Source: an uncultured Phycisphaerales bacterium (GTDB lineage Bacteria > Planctomycetota > Phycisphaerae > Sedimentisphaerales > Anaerohalosphaeraceae). Taken from it: a stretch of DNA of 64,000 nt. Every line of letters begins with the position of its first letter. Position 1 is the first letter of the stretch. The stretch is from assembly GCA_937868095.1 (NCBI GenBank), contig CALMLO010000028.1:105367-169366 (forward strand). The letters are read 5' to 3'. The notes beneath the pieces are model-generated. The model ran no database searches, was not told the origin of the DNA, and saw only the letters and a program-made list of their open reading frames with translations. Shown piece after piece: positions 52,471 to 61,482 of this stretch. The position numbers and the translations under genes are program-made.

Positions 52471-54762
52471 ATGACACGCAGCAGAAAAATGAATGGAATG
52501 TTCGGAGCAGTCCTGCTGGGGATGGCGGGATTCGTTTTGGCGGCCGGCAAACAACCGGCTGAATGGGTCAATCCGCTGGTGGGGACGGATTCTTCCTTTG
52601 ACTTTTCGACCGGCAATACCTATCCGGCCCTCGGCGTGCCCTGGGGGATGAACTTTTGGACGCCGCAGACAAACAAGATGGGCAACGGCTGGATTTATCA
52701 GTATGATGCCCGTAAGATTTGCGGATTCCGCCAGACGCACCAGCCAAGCCCATGGATTAACGATTACGGCGCGTTTTCACTGATGCCCGTGGAGGGACAG
52801 GCCGTTTTTGATGAGGAAAAACGGGCCTCGTGGTTTTCCCATAAGACCGAAATATCCAAGCCCTATTATTACCGCGTGTATCTGGGCGACTCTGATACAA
52901 CCGTGGAGATGACGGCCCTTCAGCGGGCGGTTCAGTTCCGGTTTACCTGCCCTCAGTCCGATGCGTTCTATATTGTGCTGGATGCCTTTCACAAAGGGTC
53001 CTGGGTGAAGATTCTGCCGGAAGAGCGGATGATTGTCGGTTTTTGCCGCAACAACAGCGGCGGCGTGCCGGACAATTTTGCCAATTATTTTGCGGTGGTC
53101 TTTGACCGGGATTTCGAGGAGATGCTGACGTGGAACAAGGGAGCATTTCAGCCGGTTGTCGAACAGGAAGGCGAGCATGTCGGAGCGGCCGTTCGATTTC
53201 AAACGCGCCGAGGACAGACGATTCACCTGAAAGCGGCCTCCTCCTTTATCAGTGTTGAACAGGCCCGCCTGAATCTCCGCAGTGAACTGGGCGACGATAC
53301 GTTTGCTCAGACCTGCCGCAAGGCCGAGGAAATCTGGAATCGGAAGCTGGGACAGATTGAAGTCCAGGGCGGCACAGAAATCCAGCGGCGCAACTTTTAT
53401 ACAGCCCTCTACCGCACACTCCTGTTTCCAAGGGATTTGACGGAAATAAATGCCGAAGGACAGCGGGTCCATTACAGCCCTTACAACGGCAAGGTTCTGC
53501 CCGGGCCGATGTACACGGACAATGGTTTTTGGGATACCTTTCGGGCGGCTTTTCCTTTGACAACGCTGCTTCACCCGCAGGAGAACGCCCTGATGATGGA
53601 AGGTCTGGCCAATACCTATCGTGAAAGCGGCTGGCTTCCGGAGTGGGCCAGCCCCGGCCATCGCGATTGTATGATCGGCTCGCATTCGGCGGCGATTATC
53701 GCTGATTCCTATCTGAAAGGCATACGCGGCTATGATATCGAGACGCTGTACGAAGCCATTTTGAAGAATACGGAGAATGCCGGCCCTCTTTCTTCTTTAG
53801 GCCGACTGGGCGTATCCTATTACAATGAACTGGGCTATGTTCCCTGTGATGTGGGCATCCGCGAAAGTGCCGCCCGCACGCTCGAATACAGTTATGATGA
53901 TTTTACGATTTGGAAACTGGCTCAGGCGCTGAATCGCCCGCAGGAGGAGATTGAACGTTTTCAGAAAAGGGCACAGTTCTATCGAAATATTTTTGACCCC
54001 TCCACGAACTTTATGCGCGGCCGCAAAAAAGACGGCAGCTGGTCCAGTCCTTTTCTTCCGGAAAAATGGGGTGGTGATTTTACGGAGGGCTGCGCCTGGC
54101 ATTATACATGGTCGGTCTTTCACGACCCGCAGGGGCTGATTGATTTGATGGGCGGCCCTGAGGCGTTTGTCGCCAAGATGGATGCGGTGTTTGACAGCCC
54201 TCCGAAGTATGATTGTTCCTATTATGGATTCCCCATTCATGAAATCATCGAGATGATTGTGATGAACTTGGGACAGTATGCCCATGGAAATCAGCCGATT
54301 CAGCACATGATTTACTTGTATGCCTATGCGGGGCAGCCGTGGAAAACGCAGAAATGGGCGCGCGAGGTGATGGATCGGCTCTATCATCCGACGCCGGACG
54401 GCCTGTGCGGCGATGAGGATAATGGACAGACCTCCGCCTGGTATGTTTTTTCGGCACTGGGGTTTTATCCGGTTTGTCCCGGCACGGAGCAGTATGTCCT
54501 CGGTTCGCCGCTGTTTGAGCGGGCCGTGATTCACCTGCAGAACGGCAAGAGTTTTGAAATTAAGGCGGTCGGCAGTTCGTCGGAAAATCGGTATATTCAG
54601 TCGGCCAAACTGAACGGACGCCGCTATAGCCGGACCTATCTGAATCATTCCGATATCTTCAAAGGGGGTCGGCTGGAATTGAAGATGGGTTCCGAACCCA
54701 ATCTGAAATGGGGCAGCCGCCCGGAGGATGCGCCCTATTCGATGTCTCGTGAAAAGCCGTAA
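52471..54762 (+). CDS. Secreted GH92-family alpha-mannosidase
   Basis: 763 residues. The open frame starts inside the GH76 gene at 52006, but the ATG at 52471 has GGGAG 8 bases upstream and gives a signal peptide. GH92 landmarks: VNPLVGTDSSFDFSTGNTYPALGVPWG at the mature N-terminus, YTDNGFWDTFRAAFPL, GNQPIQHMIYLYAYAGQPWKTQ and DGLCGDEDNGQTSAWYVFSALGFYPV. These calcium-dependent enzymes remove alpha-1,2/1,3/1,4-linked mannose. Only 10 bases separate it from GH76, so side-chain removal and backbone cleavage are co-expressed. Confidence 0.93.
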   Translation: MTRSRKMNGMFGAVLLGMAGFVLAAGKQPAEWVNPLVGTDSSFDFSTGNTYPALGVPWGMNFWTPQTNKMGNGWIYQYDARKICGFRQTHQPSPWINDYGAFSLMPVEGQAVFDEEKRASWFSHKTEISKPYYYRVYLGDSDTTVEMTALQRAVQFRFTCPQSDAFYIVLDAFHKGSWVKILPEERMIVGFCRNNSGGVPDNFANYFAVVFDRDFEEMLTWNKGAFQPVVEQEGEHVGAAVRFQTRRGQTIHLKAASSFISVEQARLNLRSELGDDTFAQTCRKAEEIWNRKLGQIEVQGGTEIQRRNFYTALYRTLLFPRDLTEINAEGQRVHYSPYNGKVLPGPMYTDNGFWDTFRAAFPLTTLLHPQENALMMEGLANTYRESGWLPEWASPGHRDCMIGSHSAAIIADSYLKGIRGYDIETLYEAILKNTENAGPLSSLGRLGVSYYNELGYVPCDVGIRESAARTLEYSYDDFTIWKLAQALNRPQEEIERFQKRAQFYRNIFDPSTNFMRGRKKDGSWSSPFLPEKWGGDFTEGCAWHYTWSVFHDPQGLIDLMGGPEAFVAKMDAVFDSPPKYDCSYYGFPIHEIIEMIVMNLGQYAHGNQPIQHMIYLYAYAGQPWKTQKWAREVMDRLYHPTPDGLCGDEDNGQTSAWYVFSALGFYPVCPGTEQYVLGSPLFERAVIHLQNGKSFEIKAVGSSSENRYIQSAKLNGRRYSRTYLNHSDIFKGGRLELKMGSEPNLKWGSRPEDAPYSMSREKP

Positions 54763-54814
54763 AAGGGATTAAAAAATATTTCCTGAACTCTTATTTGTAA
54801 GGAAGCGGAAAACT

Positions 54815-55984
54815 ATGAAGACCAAAACGGGACCGATTTTACTTGCTTTTTTCGTAATGGGGGTGGCCGATGCAATGGGGCCGCTCTCGGAGGCCGTTCG
54901 CAAGAATTACCAGCTGAGCAGCACCGTCTCGACATTGCTTTCCTTTTTTGTCTTTATTGCCTTTGCCGTATTCAGCGTTCCCGGCGGGCTTCTGGCAGGC
55001 AAAATCGGAAAGAAAAACCTGCTGCTGCTGGGGCTGGGGCTCAATGCCGCCGCGATGCTGATTCCCTGTTTGTGGGAGCCCGGCTTTGTCTTTTTGCTTG
55101 GCTGTATCTTTGTGCTGGGGATTGGGACGACGTTTCTTCAGGTGGCCGGCAATCCGATTATGCGGGATGTCAGCGCCCCCGGCCGCTACAGCCGCAATCT
55201 GAGTCTGGCCCAGGGTTTCAAGGGAGTCGGCAGCACTGTGTCTTCCTACTTGGTGACGGCCGTGTCGGGAATTATCCTTTTTAACCAGATGGGCTGGCGG
55301 GCTGTTTTCCCAATCTTCTTTATCCTGATGGTGATTACTTTTGTCTGGACGGCAACCCTGAAGGTATCCGAAACAAAAGCAGAAGTTCCCCCCAGCATCC
55401 ATTCCAGTCTTGCCTTGCTCGGCAAGCCGGTATTTGCCCTGGCGGTTTTAGGGATTTTTCTTTATGTAGGGGCGGAGGCGTGTTTAGGACGGTTTTTGCT
55501 GCCGCTTCTGGAGGAAATGGGGGTGCGGCAGGAACTGGCCTCCAAATTCGGTCCGGCTTTCTTCTTTCTGATGCTGACGGCAGGGCGGCTGCTGGGCCCT
55601 GTGGTGCTGCATTGGATTACGCCCCGTATGTTTTTTACCATTTCCGCTGTTTTAGGCCTTCTGGGAGGCGCAATTCTGATGTTCGGCAATGGGCTGCTGG
55701 GGCCTTTGGGAGTGCTTGCAGCCGGCCTGGGCTATGCCAATATTTGGCCGATGCTGTTTTCCATCACAGTGGAAGAAGACCCCAAACACAGCAGTGAACT
55801 GAGCGGTTTGATGTGTATGGCGATTGCCGGCGGGGCGGTGATTCCCTTGCTGATGGGCAAACTGGTCGATTTAGGATGGGGAAAGAGCGCGTTTTTGGTG
55901 CCGGTGGTCTGTTTTCTTTATTTGTTTGTGCTCTCGCTGCGAAAAGAGACCAAAAAGGGAATGATTTCCCCCGAAAAGGCCTGA
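54815..55984 (+). CDS. MFS sugar permease (FucP/NagP-like)
   Basis: 389 residues with about 12 hydrophobic segments; FFVMGVADAMGPLSEAVRKNYQLSS in TM1-loop and LGIGTTFLQVAGNPIMRDVSAPG in TM4-5 are typical of the FucP (fucose/glucose/galactose : H+) group. It lacks a signal peptide and sits in the inner membrane. Between GH92 and the ROK kinase it is the only transporter in the hydrolase run, presumably importing the released monosaccharide, likely mannose. Its stop overlaps the alternative start of the kinase gene. Confidence 0.88.
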   Translation: MKTKTGPILLAFFVMGVADAMGPLSEAVRKNYQLSSTVSTLLSFFVFIAFAVFSVPGGLLAGKIGKKNLLLLGLGLNAAAMLIPCLWEPGFVFLLGCIFVLGIGTTFLQVAGNPIMRDVSAPGRYSRNLSLAQGFKGVGSTVSSYLVTAVSGIILFNQMGWRAVFPIFFILMVITFVWTATLKVSETKAEVPPSIHSSLALLGKPVFALAVLGIFLYVGAEACLGRFLLPLLEEMGVRQELASKFGPAFFFLMLTAGRLLGPVVLHWITPRMFFTISAVLGLLGGAILMFGNGLLGPLGVLAAGLGYANIWPMLFSITVEEDPKHSSELSGLMCMAIAGGAVIPLLMGKLVDLGWGKSAFLVPVVCFLYLFVLSLRKETKKGMISPEKA

Positions 55985-56004
55985 TGGCGAACGAAAGGAA
56001 TGAT

Positions 56005-57114
56005 ATGGCGACATTGGAAAACGATGCAAGAACAGTTTTGACTTTGGATGCCGGCGGCACAAATTTTGTCTTTTCGGCCATGCAGGGATTAAAGGAAATT
56101 GCCGAACCGGTGCGATTGCAGGCGCATCCGAACGACCTTGACAAGAGTTTGGATACGCTGGTGAGCGGGTTTCGGCAGGTGATGAGCCGACTGGAGAAAA
56201 AGCCGGCGGCAATCAGTTTCGCATTTCCTGGACCGGCGGATTATCCGAATGGGATTATCGACAATGTCGGAAACCTGCCCGCCTTTGGGGGAGGTGTAGC
56301 TCTGAAGGATTTTCTTGAAGAGCAGTTTCAATTGCCCGTGTTTATTAACAATGACGGGGATTTGTTCGCCTACGGAGAGGCAATCGCCGGCTTTCTTCCA
56401 AAGGTCAATCGAATGCTGGAAGAGGCCGGCTCCGCCAAACGGTATTCAAAACTTTTCGGCGTAACGATTGGAACGGGTTTTGGCGGAGGGCTGGTGGCGG
56501 ACGGACGGCTGTATATTGGCGACAACTCAGCCGCCGGCGAAATCTGGATTACCCGCAACAAACGCCGCCCCTATAGTTTTGCAGAGGAAGGCGTCAGTAT
56601 TCGTGCCGTCCGGGGCTCCTATGCCCGGCTGGCGGGGCTGACTTTGGAAGAAGTCCCCAGCCCGAAAGAAATTTATGAAATCGGAACCGGACAGCGGCAG
56701 GGAAATCGTCAGGCGGCTCTCGGTGCTTTTGCGGAATTGGGCGAAGTGCTGGGAGATGCTCTGGCGAATGCAATTACTCTGCTGGACGGCTTGGTTGTCA
56801 TCGGCGGCGGACTGTCGGCGGCCTATCCGCTGTTTATCGGAGCGGTGCTGGCGGAAATGAACGGCACCCTCGAAAGTTACAGCGGCAAGAAATTCTCCCG
56901 GCTTATTCAGCGATGTTTTGATTTGGAGAATGAGCAGGAGCGGAAACTGTTTTTGGCCGGTCAGGTCAAAACCATCTGCGTCCCGCGCTCCCGACGAACC
57001 GTTCCGTATGATTCAATGAAGCGAATCGGGCTTGGACTTTCTGTTCTGGAAACCAGCCGGGCTGTTTCGGTAGGGGCGTATGCTTTTGCGCTCAGTCAAA
57101 TGGACAGCCGCTAA
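56005..57114 (+). CDS. ROK family sugar kinase
   Basis: 369 residues. ATP site TLDAGGTNFVFSAMQG at the N-terminus, substrate motif FINNDGDLFAYGEA, and GVTIGTGFGGGLV, the ROK repertoire. The usual CxCGxxGCxE zinc motif is not seen, a trait of some branches. Start: ATG at 56005 with AAAGGA upstream; an ATG at 55984 overlapping the MFS stop (TGATG) would add 7 residues. Context suggests a manno- or fructokinase that phosphorylates the sugar imported by the MFS permease. Confidence 0.83.
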   Translation: MATLENDARTVLTLDAGGTNFVFSAMQGLKEIAEPVRLQAHPNDLDKSLDTLVSGFRQVMSRLEKKPAAISFAFPGPADYPNGIIDNVGNLPAFGGGVALKDFLEEQFQLPVFINNDGDLFAYGEAIAGFLPKVNRMLEEAGSAKRYSKLFGVTIGTGFGGGLVADGRLYIGDNSAAGEIWITRNKRRPYSFAEEGVSIRAVRGSYARLAGLTLEEVPSPKEIYEIGTGQRQGNRQAALGAFAELGEVLGDALANAITLLDGLVVIGGGLSAAYPLFIGAVLAEMNGTLESYSGKKFSRLIQRCFDLENEQERKLFLAGQVKTICVPRSRRTVPYDSMKRIGLGLSVLETSRAVSVGAYAFALSQMDSR

Positions 57115-57135
57115 CAAAAACGAAGGGAAAAGAAA

Positions 57136-58575
57136 ATGCGTTATCTTTTATGCAAAAACGGACTGTTTGCACGAACCGCTGGAATCGGATTGATTCTGTG
57201 CGGTCTGCTTTCTCCTGCCTGGGCTGCCGAAGAGTTTGTCTGCCGGCGTCCGCCCCTCGAAAAGCGGACATTTGTCAGCGAGGCGGTCGAAGAAACCATC
57301 AGACAGGTCAAGGCATCTGTCCGGGATCCTAAACTGGCCTGGATGTTTGAAAACTGCTATCCGAACACACTGGATACGACGGTGGATTTTGAAATTGTCA
57401 ACGGCAAGCCCGATACCTTCATCATCACCGGCGATATTGATGCGATGTGGCTGCGGGATTCCACCTGTCAGGTTTGGCCGTATATGCCGCTGATTAGCAA
57501 GGACTCCAAACTGCGGCAATTGATTCAGGGGCTGATTGCCCGGCAGGCCCAATGTGTCCTGCTGGACCCGTATGCCAATGCCTTTTATAAAGACAAGAAC
57601 CGTCCTTCAGAATGGCAAAGCGACCGTCCCGCCCCGGCGCCGGGGGTTCACGAGCGAAAGTGGGAGGTGGATTCTCTCTGCTATGTGATTCGGCTGGCTT
57701 ACGGCTACTACCGTCAGACGGGAGATTTGTCCTGTTTTGATGCGGACTGGGATCGGGCGATGCGGCTGATTGCAGCCACATTCAGAACGGAGCAGCGCAA
57801 GGACGGCACCAGCCCTTATCGTTTCAGCCGTACTACATCGCGGATGACTGATGCGCCGGTGTTTGAAGGAACCGGCCAGCCGGCCCGGCCCGTCGGAATG
57901 ATTTGTTCGATGTTTCGTCCCTCCGACGATGCAACCATTCTGCCGTATCTGATTCCCTCCAACCTTTTTGCCGTTCAGTCCCTTCGGCAACTGGCGGAAA
58001 TCTATCGCCAGGGGCTGCACGATGCGGCGTTTGCGGAGGAATGCCTTCGTCTGGCCGAAGAAGTGGAAAAGGCCGTCAAAGAGTGGGGAACGGCCCGCCA
58101 TCTTCATTTTGGAAAAATCTATGCCTATGAGGCCGACGGCTTCGGCAATCGATTGTTTCTGGATGATTCCAACGTCCCCAGTCTGCTTTCGCTGGCTTAT
58201 CTGGGAGTTCATCGGCCCCAGGATGCGATGTATCGGCGGACTCGGGATTTTGTACTCAGCCGGTACAATCCATGGTATCTCGAAGGCCGGGCCGCTCAAG
58301 GGCTTGGAAGCCCGCATACCGGCAAAAACCATATCTGGCCGATGGGCATTATTCTTCGCGGCCTGACCAGTCGCGATGCAAAGGAAATTCGCTTTTGTCT
58401 GCATCTGCTCAAGACCACGGATGCCGGCACCGGATTTATGCATGAGTCCTTTCATAAGGACAATCCGAATGATTTTTCCCGGCATTGGTTCGCCTGGGCC
58501 AACACCCTCTTCGGCGAGTTCGTTGTGAAAGTGTACGAGGAACACCCTGAGATTTTAAAATTGGACGAAATTTAA
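57136..58575 (+). CDS. Secreted GH125-family exo-alpha-1,6-mannosidase
   Basis: 479 residues: a signal peptide, then an (alpha/alpha)6 fold with ENCYPNTLDTTVDF, TGDIDAMWLRDSTCQVWPY (acid Asp near 101), FLDDSNVPSLLSLAYLG, KNHIWPMGI and MHESFHKDNPNDFSRHWFAWANTLFGE (base Glu near 437), the GH125 (former DUF1237) signature. Family members cut terminal alpha-1,6-mannose. With GH76 and GH92 it completes an alpha-mannan degradation set. GAAGGGAAAAG precedes the ATG. Confidence 0.92.
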   Translation: MRYLLCKNGLFARTAGIGLILCGLLSPAWAAEEFVCRRPPLEKRTFVSEAVEETIRQVKASVRDPKLAWMFENCYPNTLDTTVDFEIVNGKPDTFIITGDIDAMWLRDSTCQVWPYMPLISKDSKLRQLIQGLIARQAQCVLLDPYANAFYKDKNRPSEWQSDRPAPAPGVHERKWEVDSLCYVIRLAYGYYRQTGDLSCFDADWDRAMRLIAATFRTEQRKDGTSPYRFSRTTSRMTDAPVFEGTGQPARPVGMICSMFRPSDDATILPYLIPSNLFAVQSLRQLAEIYRQGLHDAAFAEECLRLAEEVEKAVKEWGTARHLHFGKIYAYEADGFGNRLFLDDSNVPSLLSLAYLGVHRPQDAMYRRTRDFVLSRYNPWYLEGRAAQGLGSPHTGKNHIWPMGIILRGLTSRDAKEIRFCLHLLKTTDAGTGFMHESFHKDNPNDFSRHWFAWANTLFGEFVVKVYEEHPEILKLDEI

Positions 58576-58586
58576 CCGGAGTTGCA

Positions 58587-60239
58587 ATGAATCTTATTGG
58601 AGCAGCAGCCCTTCTTTGGGGAATAGGACTGGGACTTTCCCCCGCGGAAGAAAAGGACGCAGTCCAACCGTCTGCGCCGGCAGAACGAAGCCCTCTGTAT
58701 GGGCAGATTCAGCCCCTCCGCCCGGGTCAGCGGCTTTATGTTTTCCAGAAAGGCCCCCGCACGCCGGACAGCCAGTTTATTGCCGTTCAGACGCTTCAGG
58801 GAGTTTCGGCAAGAAGGGCCGGCTCCTGCATCTGGATTGATATGGGGGATCCTGCGTTTTCGGACTATCTGACATCGAATTACCAGATTGAGTTTGACCG
58901 GACCTATGCGGAGGATTTTTCAGGGCTGATTCGTGCCGTTCAGTCGGGCACAAGCGGCCGCTATGTTTTGTATGATTTGCAGGACAAGCCCTCGTTGAGT
59001 GCGGCAACCACAGCGGCAGGTCTGCTGGATGCGGCGGCGGCTGATAAGGAACTGGCGGAGGTCTTCGAGAAAGCCGGCTATACGATGGCCCTGGATGTGC
59101 GGGGCCGGGATTGCCGCTGGGTGTATGAAAACTTTTGGCCGCAGTTGAATCACGAGGCGATTATTGTGCATACTCCCTATAAACGGCAGCATCCAAGCGC
59201 ACCGTTTTTGCGGGATTGGGGACCTGCGCTGAGGGCACTGGACTGGTGGTATCCGGACGAGGGCTATTGCCGTCGAGTGTATCGGCAGCTGGTTCCCTGT
59301 TCACCGGTGTATGGATGGCAGTCGCCGGTTTCATCGGATGAGGGGGTTGCAATTCGCCAGCATTCGGAAGAGGGGTTGTTTCAGATTCCTTCCGATTGGA
59401 TGGTCAATCTGTCCGTTCATGCTTCACTGGGGCCGGTTTTGAAGGAACACCGTTTCGTGCAGAAGGCCCTTCGCCGGCAGCCCGCGAAAGAAGAAGGGGT
59501 TCATTATGTTACGTTTATCCTCAGCGATATGGACAATATATTGACCGAAATCGGCACCCGTTCCTTTTTTTCCCAGCGCAAGTTTTATCAAAACCCGCAC
59601 CGCGGGCAATTTCCGATGGGCTGGGGAATGGCTCCTTCGCTGGTGGAACTCTCCCCGGGGGGCGTGGACATGTGGTACCAGGCGGCCGGCGAAACAGATG
59701 GATTTGTGGGGTATTGCGGATTGGGTTATTTTTATCCGAGTCATTTTCCCGCGATGCAGGAGCATGCCGACCGGCTGGATACTTATCTCAAACGGGCCGA
59801 TTTGCGCACGCTGCTGCTGATTGACCGGCTGGAGCCGGAGAAGAAACTGACGGAAGAATATGCTCAGGTGATTCGCCCGTTTGCCGAACTGGCGTCCATT
59901 CAAGGGTTCTTTTATCTTGAATACAAGGCCTATGCGCTGCACAGCGGGCGGATTTTGCAGGTGGGGGACAAACCGCTGGTTACAGCCCGTTTCGATTTCC
60001 GAAGCGACGCCTTTTACGAGAACGTGCGTTCGAACCCCCAGCAGCTGGCCGCAAGCATCAACGCACTTCCCAAAGACCCCTCTTCGCCGCAAGGGTACAC
60101 CTTTGTCACCGTCCATGCCTGGAGCAAAGGGCTGGATGATATTTACGAGACAATTCAGCAGCTGGATCCAAAGGTTCGCGTAGTCGGCCCGGAGGAGTTT
60201 ATTGAACTGATTCGCCTGAACCTGCCGCCGGCGGATTGA
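58587..60239 (+). CDS. Secreted GxGYxYP-family putative glycoside hydrolase
   Basis: 550 residues with a short signal peptide. The family-defining motif is present exactly as GLGYFYP (near residue 377-383, CGLGYFYPSHFP); nearby HYVTFILSDMDNILTEIG and MWYQAAGETDGFVGY fit the same family, whose members are known from Bacteroidetes and Planctomycetes but have no established reaction. It starts 11 bases after GH125 and ends the operon. The gap to sppA is 22 bases, convergent. Placement in an alpha-mannan set suggests a role on mannose- or arabinose-containing glycans. Confidence 0.85.
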   Translation: MNLIGAAALLWGIGLGLSPAEEKDAVQPSAPAERSPLYGQIQPLRPGQRLYVFQKGPRTPDSQFIAVQTLQGVSARRAGSCIWIDMGDPAFSDYLTSNYQIEFDRTYAEDFSGLIRAVQSGTSGRYVLYDLQDKPSLSAATTAAGLLDAAAADKELAEVFEKAGYTMALDVRGRDCRWVYENFWPQLNHEAIIVHTPYKRQHPSAPFLRDWGPALRALDWWYPDEGYCRRVYRQLVPCSPVYGWQSPVSSDEGVAIRQHSEEGLFQIPSDWMVNLSVHASLGPVLKEHRFVQKALRRQPAKEEGVHYVTFILSDMDNILTEIGTRSFFSQRKFYQNPHRGQFPMGWGMAPSLVELSPGGVDMWYQAAGETDGFVGYCGLGYFYPSHFPAMQEHADRLDTYLKRADLRTLLLIDRLEPEKKLTEEYAQVIRPFAELASIQGFFYLEYKAYALHSGRILQVGDKPLVTARFDFRSDAFYENVRSNPQQLAASINALPKDPSSPQGYTFVTVHAWSKGLDDIYETIQQLDPKVRVVGPEEFIELIRLNLPPAD

Positions 60240-60261
60240 CAACTTCTTTGATTGTCTTTCC

Positions 60262-61341
60262 TTACCGGCCGTCCCATAGATACATCAGCTGAGGCGCAGT
60301 CCATTGCTGCAAAGCGGCTCTATCCAGTTTCAAGGCGGTATTGTTCCGGACGCTCAGGATATCCCAAAGACCGAAACGCTCACGGTATTCAATAACGCGG
60401 CACCCCTGAATGCCGGCCAGCTGTTCGGTCGCGGCGATGGCGTCGTTCAGATAGCCGATTTGGTCGATCAAATGTTTTTCAAGGGCTTCCGACGCCGGAT
60501 AAATGCTGCCGTCGGCCAGCTGCCGCACTTCTTCCGGAGTCAGAACATCGCGCCGCCCCTCATAGACAACCTGAAGAAACCGCTCAAAGGCGGGCCGGAT
60601 AAGTTTGTCTTTCAGGTAGGCCGCCTGCTCGTCCGTTGTCCGGCTGAACATGCTGGGCCAGTCCTTTTTTTCGCCGCTTTTGATGACAACCGGCTCGATG
60701 CCGAGCTTCTCCTTGAGCAAGTCCTCAATAACCAGATGGCTCATAATCACACCGATGGAGCCGGTAATCACCGTCGGCTCAGCGATAATTTTGTCGCAGG
60801 CCACCGACGTATAGTAGCCGCCCGAAGCAGCCACCGTCTGCATAAAGGCCACAGCCGGCTTGCCGGTTTGTTCGCGGAACCGCTTAATTTCGTTGTAAAT
60901 CCGGTCGCTGGGGGAGAGGTAGCCGCCCGGACTGACAACGCGGATGATAACCCCGCGGACAGAACTGTCCTTGGAGGCCTGCTCGAGCTGCTTTCGGATT
61001 CGCTCGCTCATGCTTTCGTCGATGATATCCTCCAGATTGATAACCGCCAGCGTTTGATAGTGAGGACCCTCGACCAGAACGGCTTCTTCAAACTGTTTTT
61101 CAGTGCTGGTGAAGGTAGTACGGGAAATCAAGGCAGCCATCCCGAACAGCGACATCAAAAGCACAAGGTTGGCTATGATGGACAGTGTCAGTACAACACC
61201 CCAGAAAATCTTCCAGCCGATGCCTTTTTTGCGGGGCGGTTTGGCAAAGCCCGGCCCCATTGGAATAGCGGTCGGAATCGGCTGCGGCGCCGAGGGCTGC
61301 GATATCGGCGGCTCCGGCGTCATATGATTATCCATATCCAT
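60262..61341 (-). CDS. sppA: Signal peptide peptidase SppA (S49)
   Basis: 359 residues from the ATG at 61341 (AAGGGA upstream; the frame is open to 61449). Cytoplasmic Pro-rich start, one membrane helix (GIGWKIFWGVVLTLSIIANLVLLMSLFGMAALI), then a single S49 domain: VVSPGGYLSPSDRIYNEI, the Ser nucleophile in MQTVAASGGYYTSVACD, ITGSIGVI and the Lys-bearing KSGEKKDWPSMFSR. It is the short (SohB/archaeal-like) form, which works as an oligomer, cutting signal peptides left in the membrane. Confidence 0.9.
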   Translation of the reverse strand: MDMDNHMTPEPPISQPSAPQPIPTAIPMGPGFAKPPRKKGIGWKIFWGVVLTLSIIANLVLLMSLFGMAALISRTTFTSTEKQFEEAVLVEGPHYQTLAVINLEDIIDESMSERIRKQLEQASKDSSVRGVIIRVVSPGGYLSPSDRIYNEIKRFREQTGKPAVAFMQTVAASGGYYTSVACDKIIAEPTVITGSIGVIMSHLVIEDLLKEKLGIEPVVIKSGEKKDWPSMFSRTTDEQAAYLKDKLIRPAFERFLQVVYEGRRDVLTPEEVRQLADGSIYPASEALEKHLIDQIGYLNDAIAATEQLAGIQGCRVIEYRERFGLWDILSVRNNTALKLDRAALQQWTAPQLMYLWDGR

Positions 61342-61413
61342 AAAAAATCCCTTCAAAAAGTTCTTTGAGCAAAAATTATAGAGGCGGGGCCGCAGGGTGT
61401 CAACAGTCGCTTC

Positions 61414-61443
61414 TTGACAAGGGGGGATTTGTTTGAATAATAA
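61414..61443 (+). promoter_or_regulatory. Sigma-70-like promoter of the LpxL-type gene
   Basis: Perfect TTGACA (61414-61419), 18-base spacer, TAATAA (61438-61443), 40 bases before the ATG at 61483. Confidence 0.5.
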
Positions 61444-61482
61444 AACCACAATTCTGTCAGGAGTTTATACGGAAAGCAAACA

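Noticed and set aside
60240..60261. Terminator between the GxGYxYP gene and sppA
   Set aside because: Only a 5-bp stem (GACAA/TTGTC) with a weak T-stretch; not strong enough to call.
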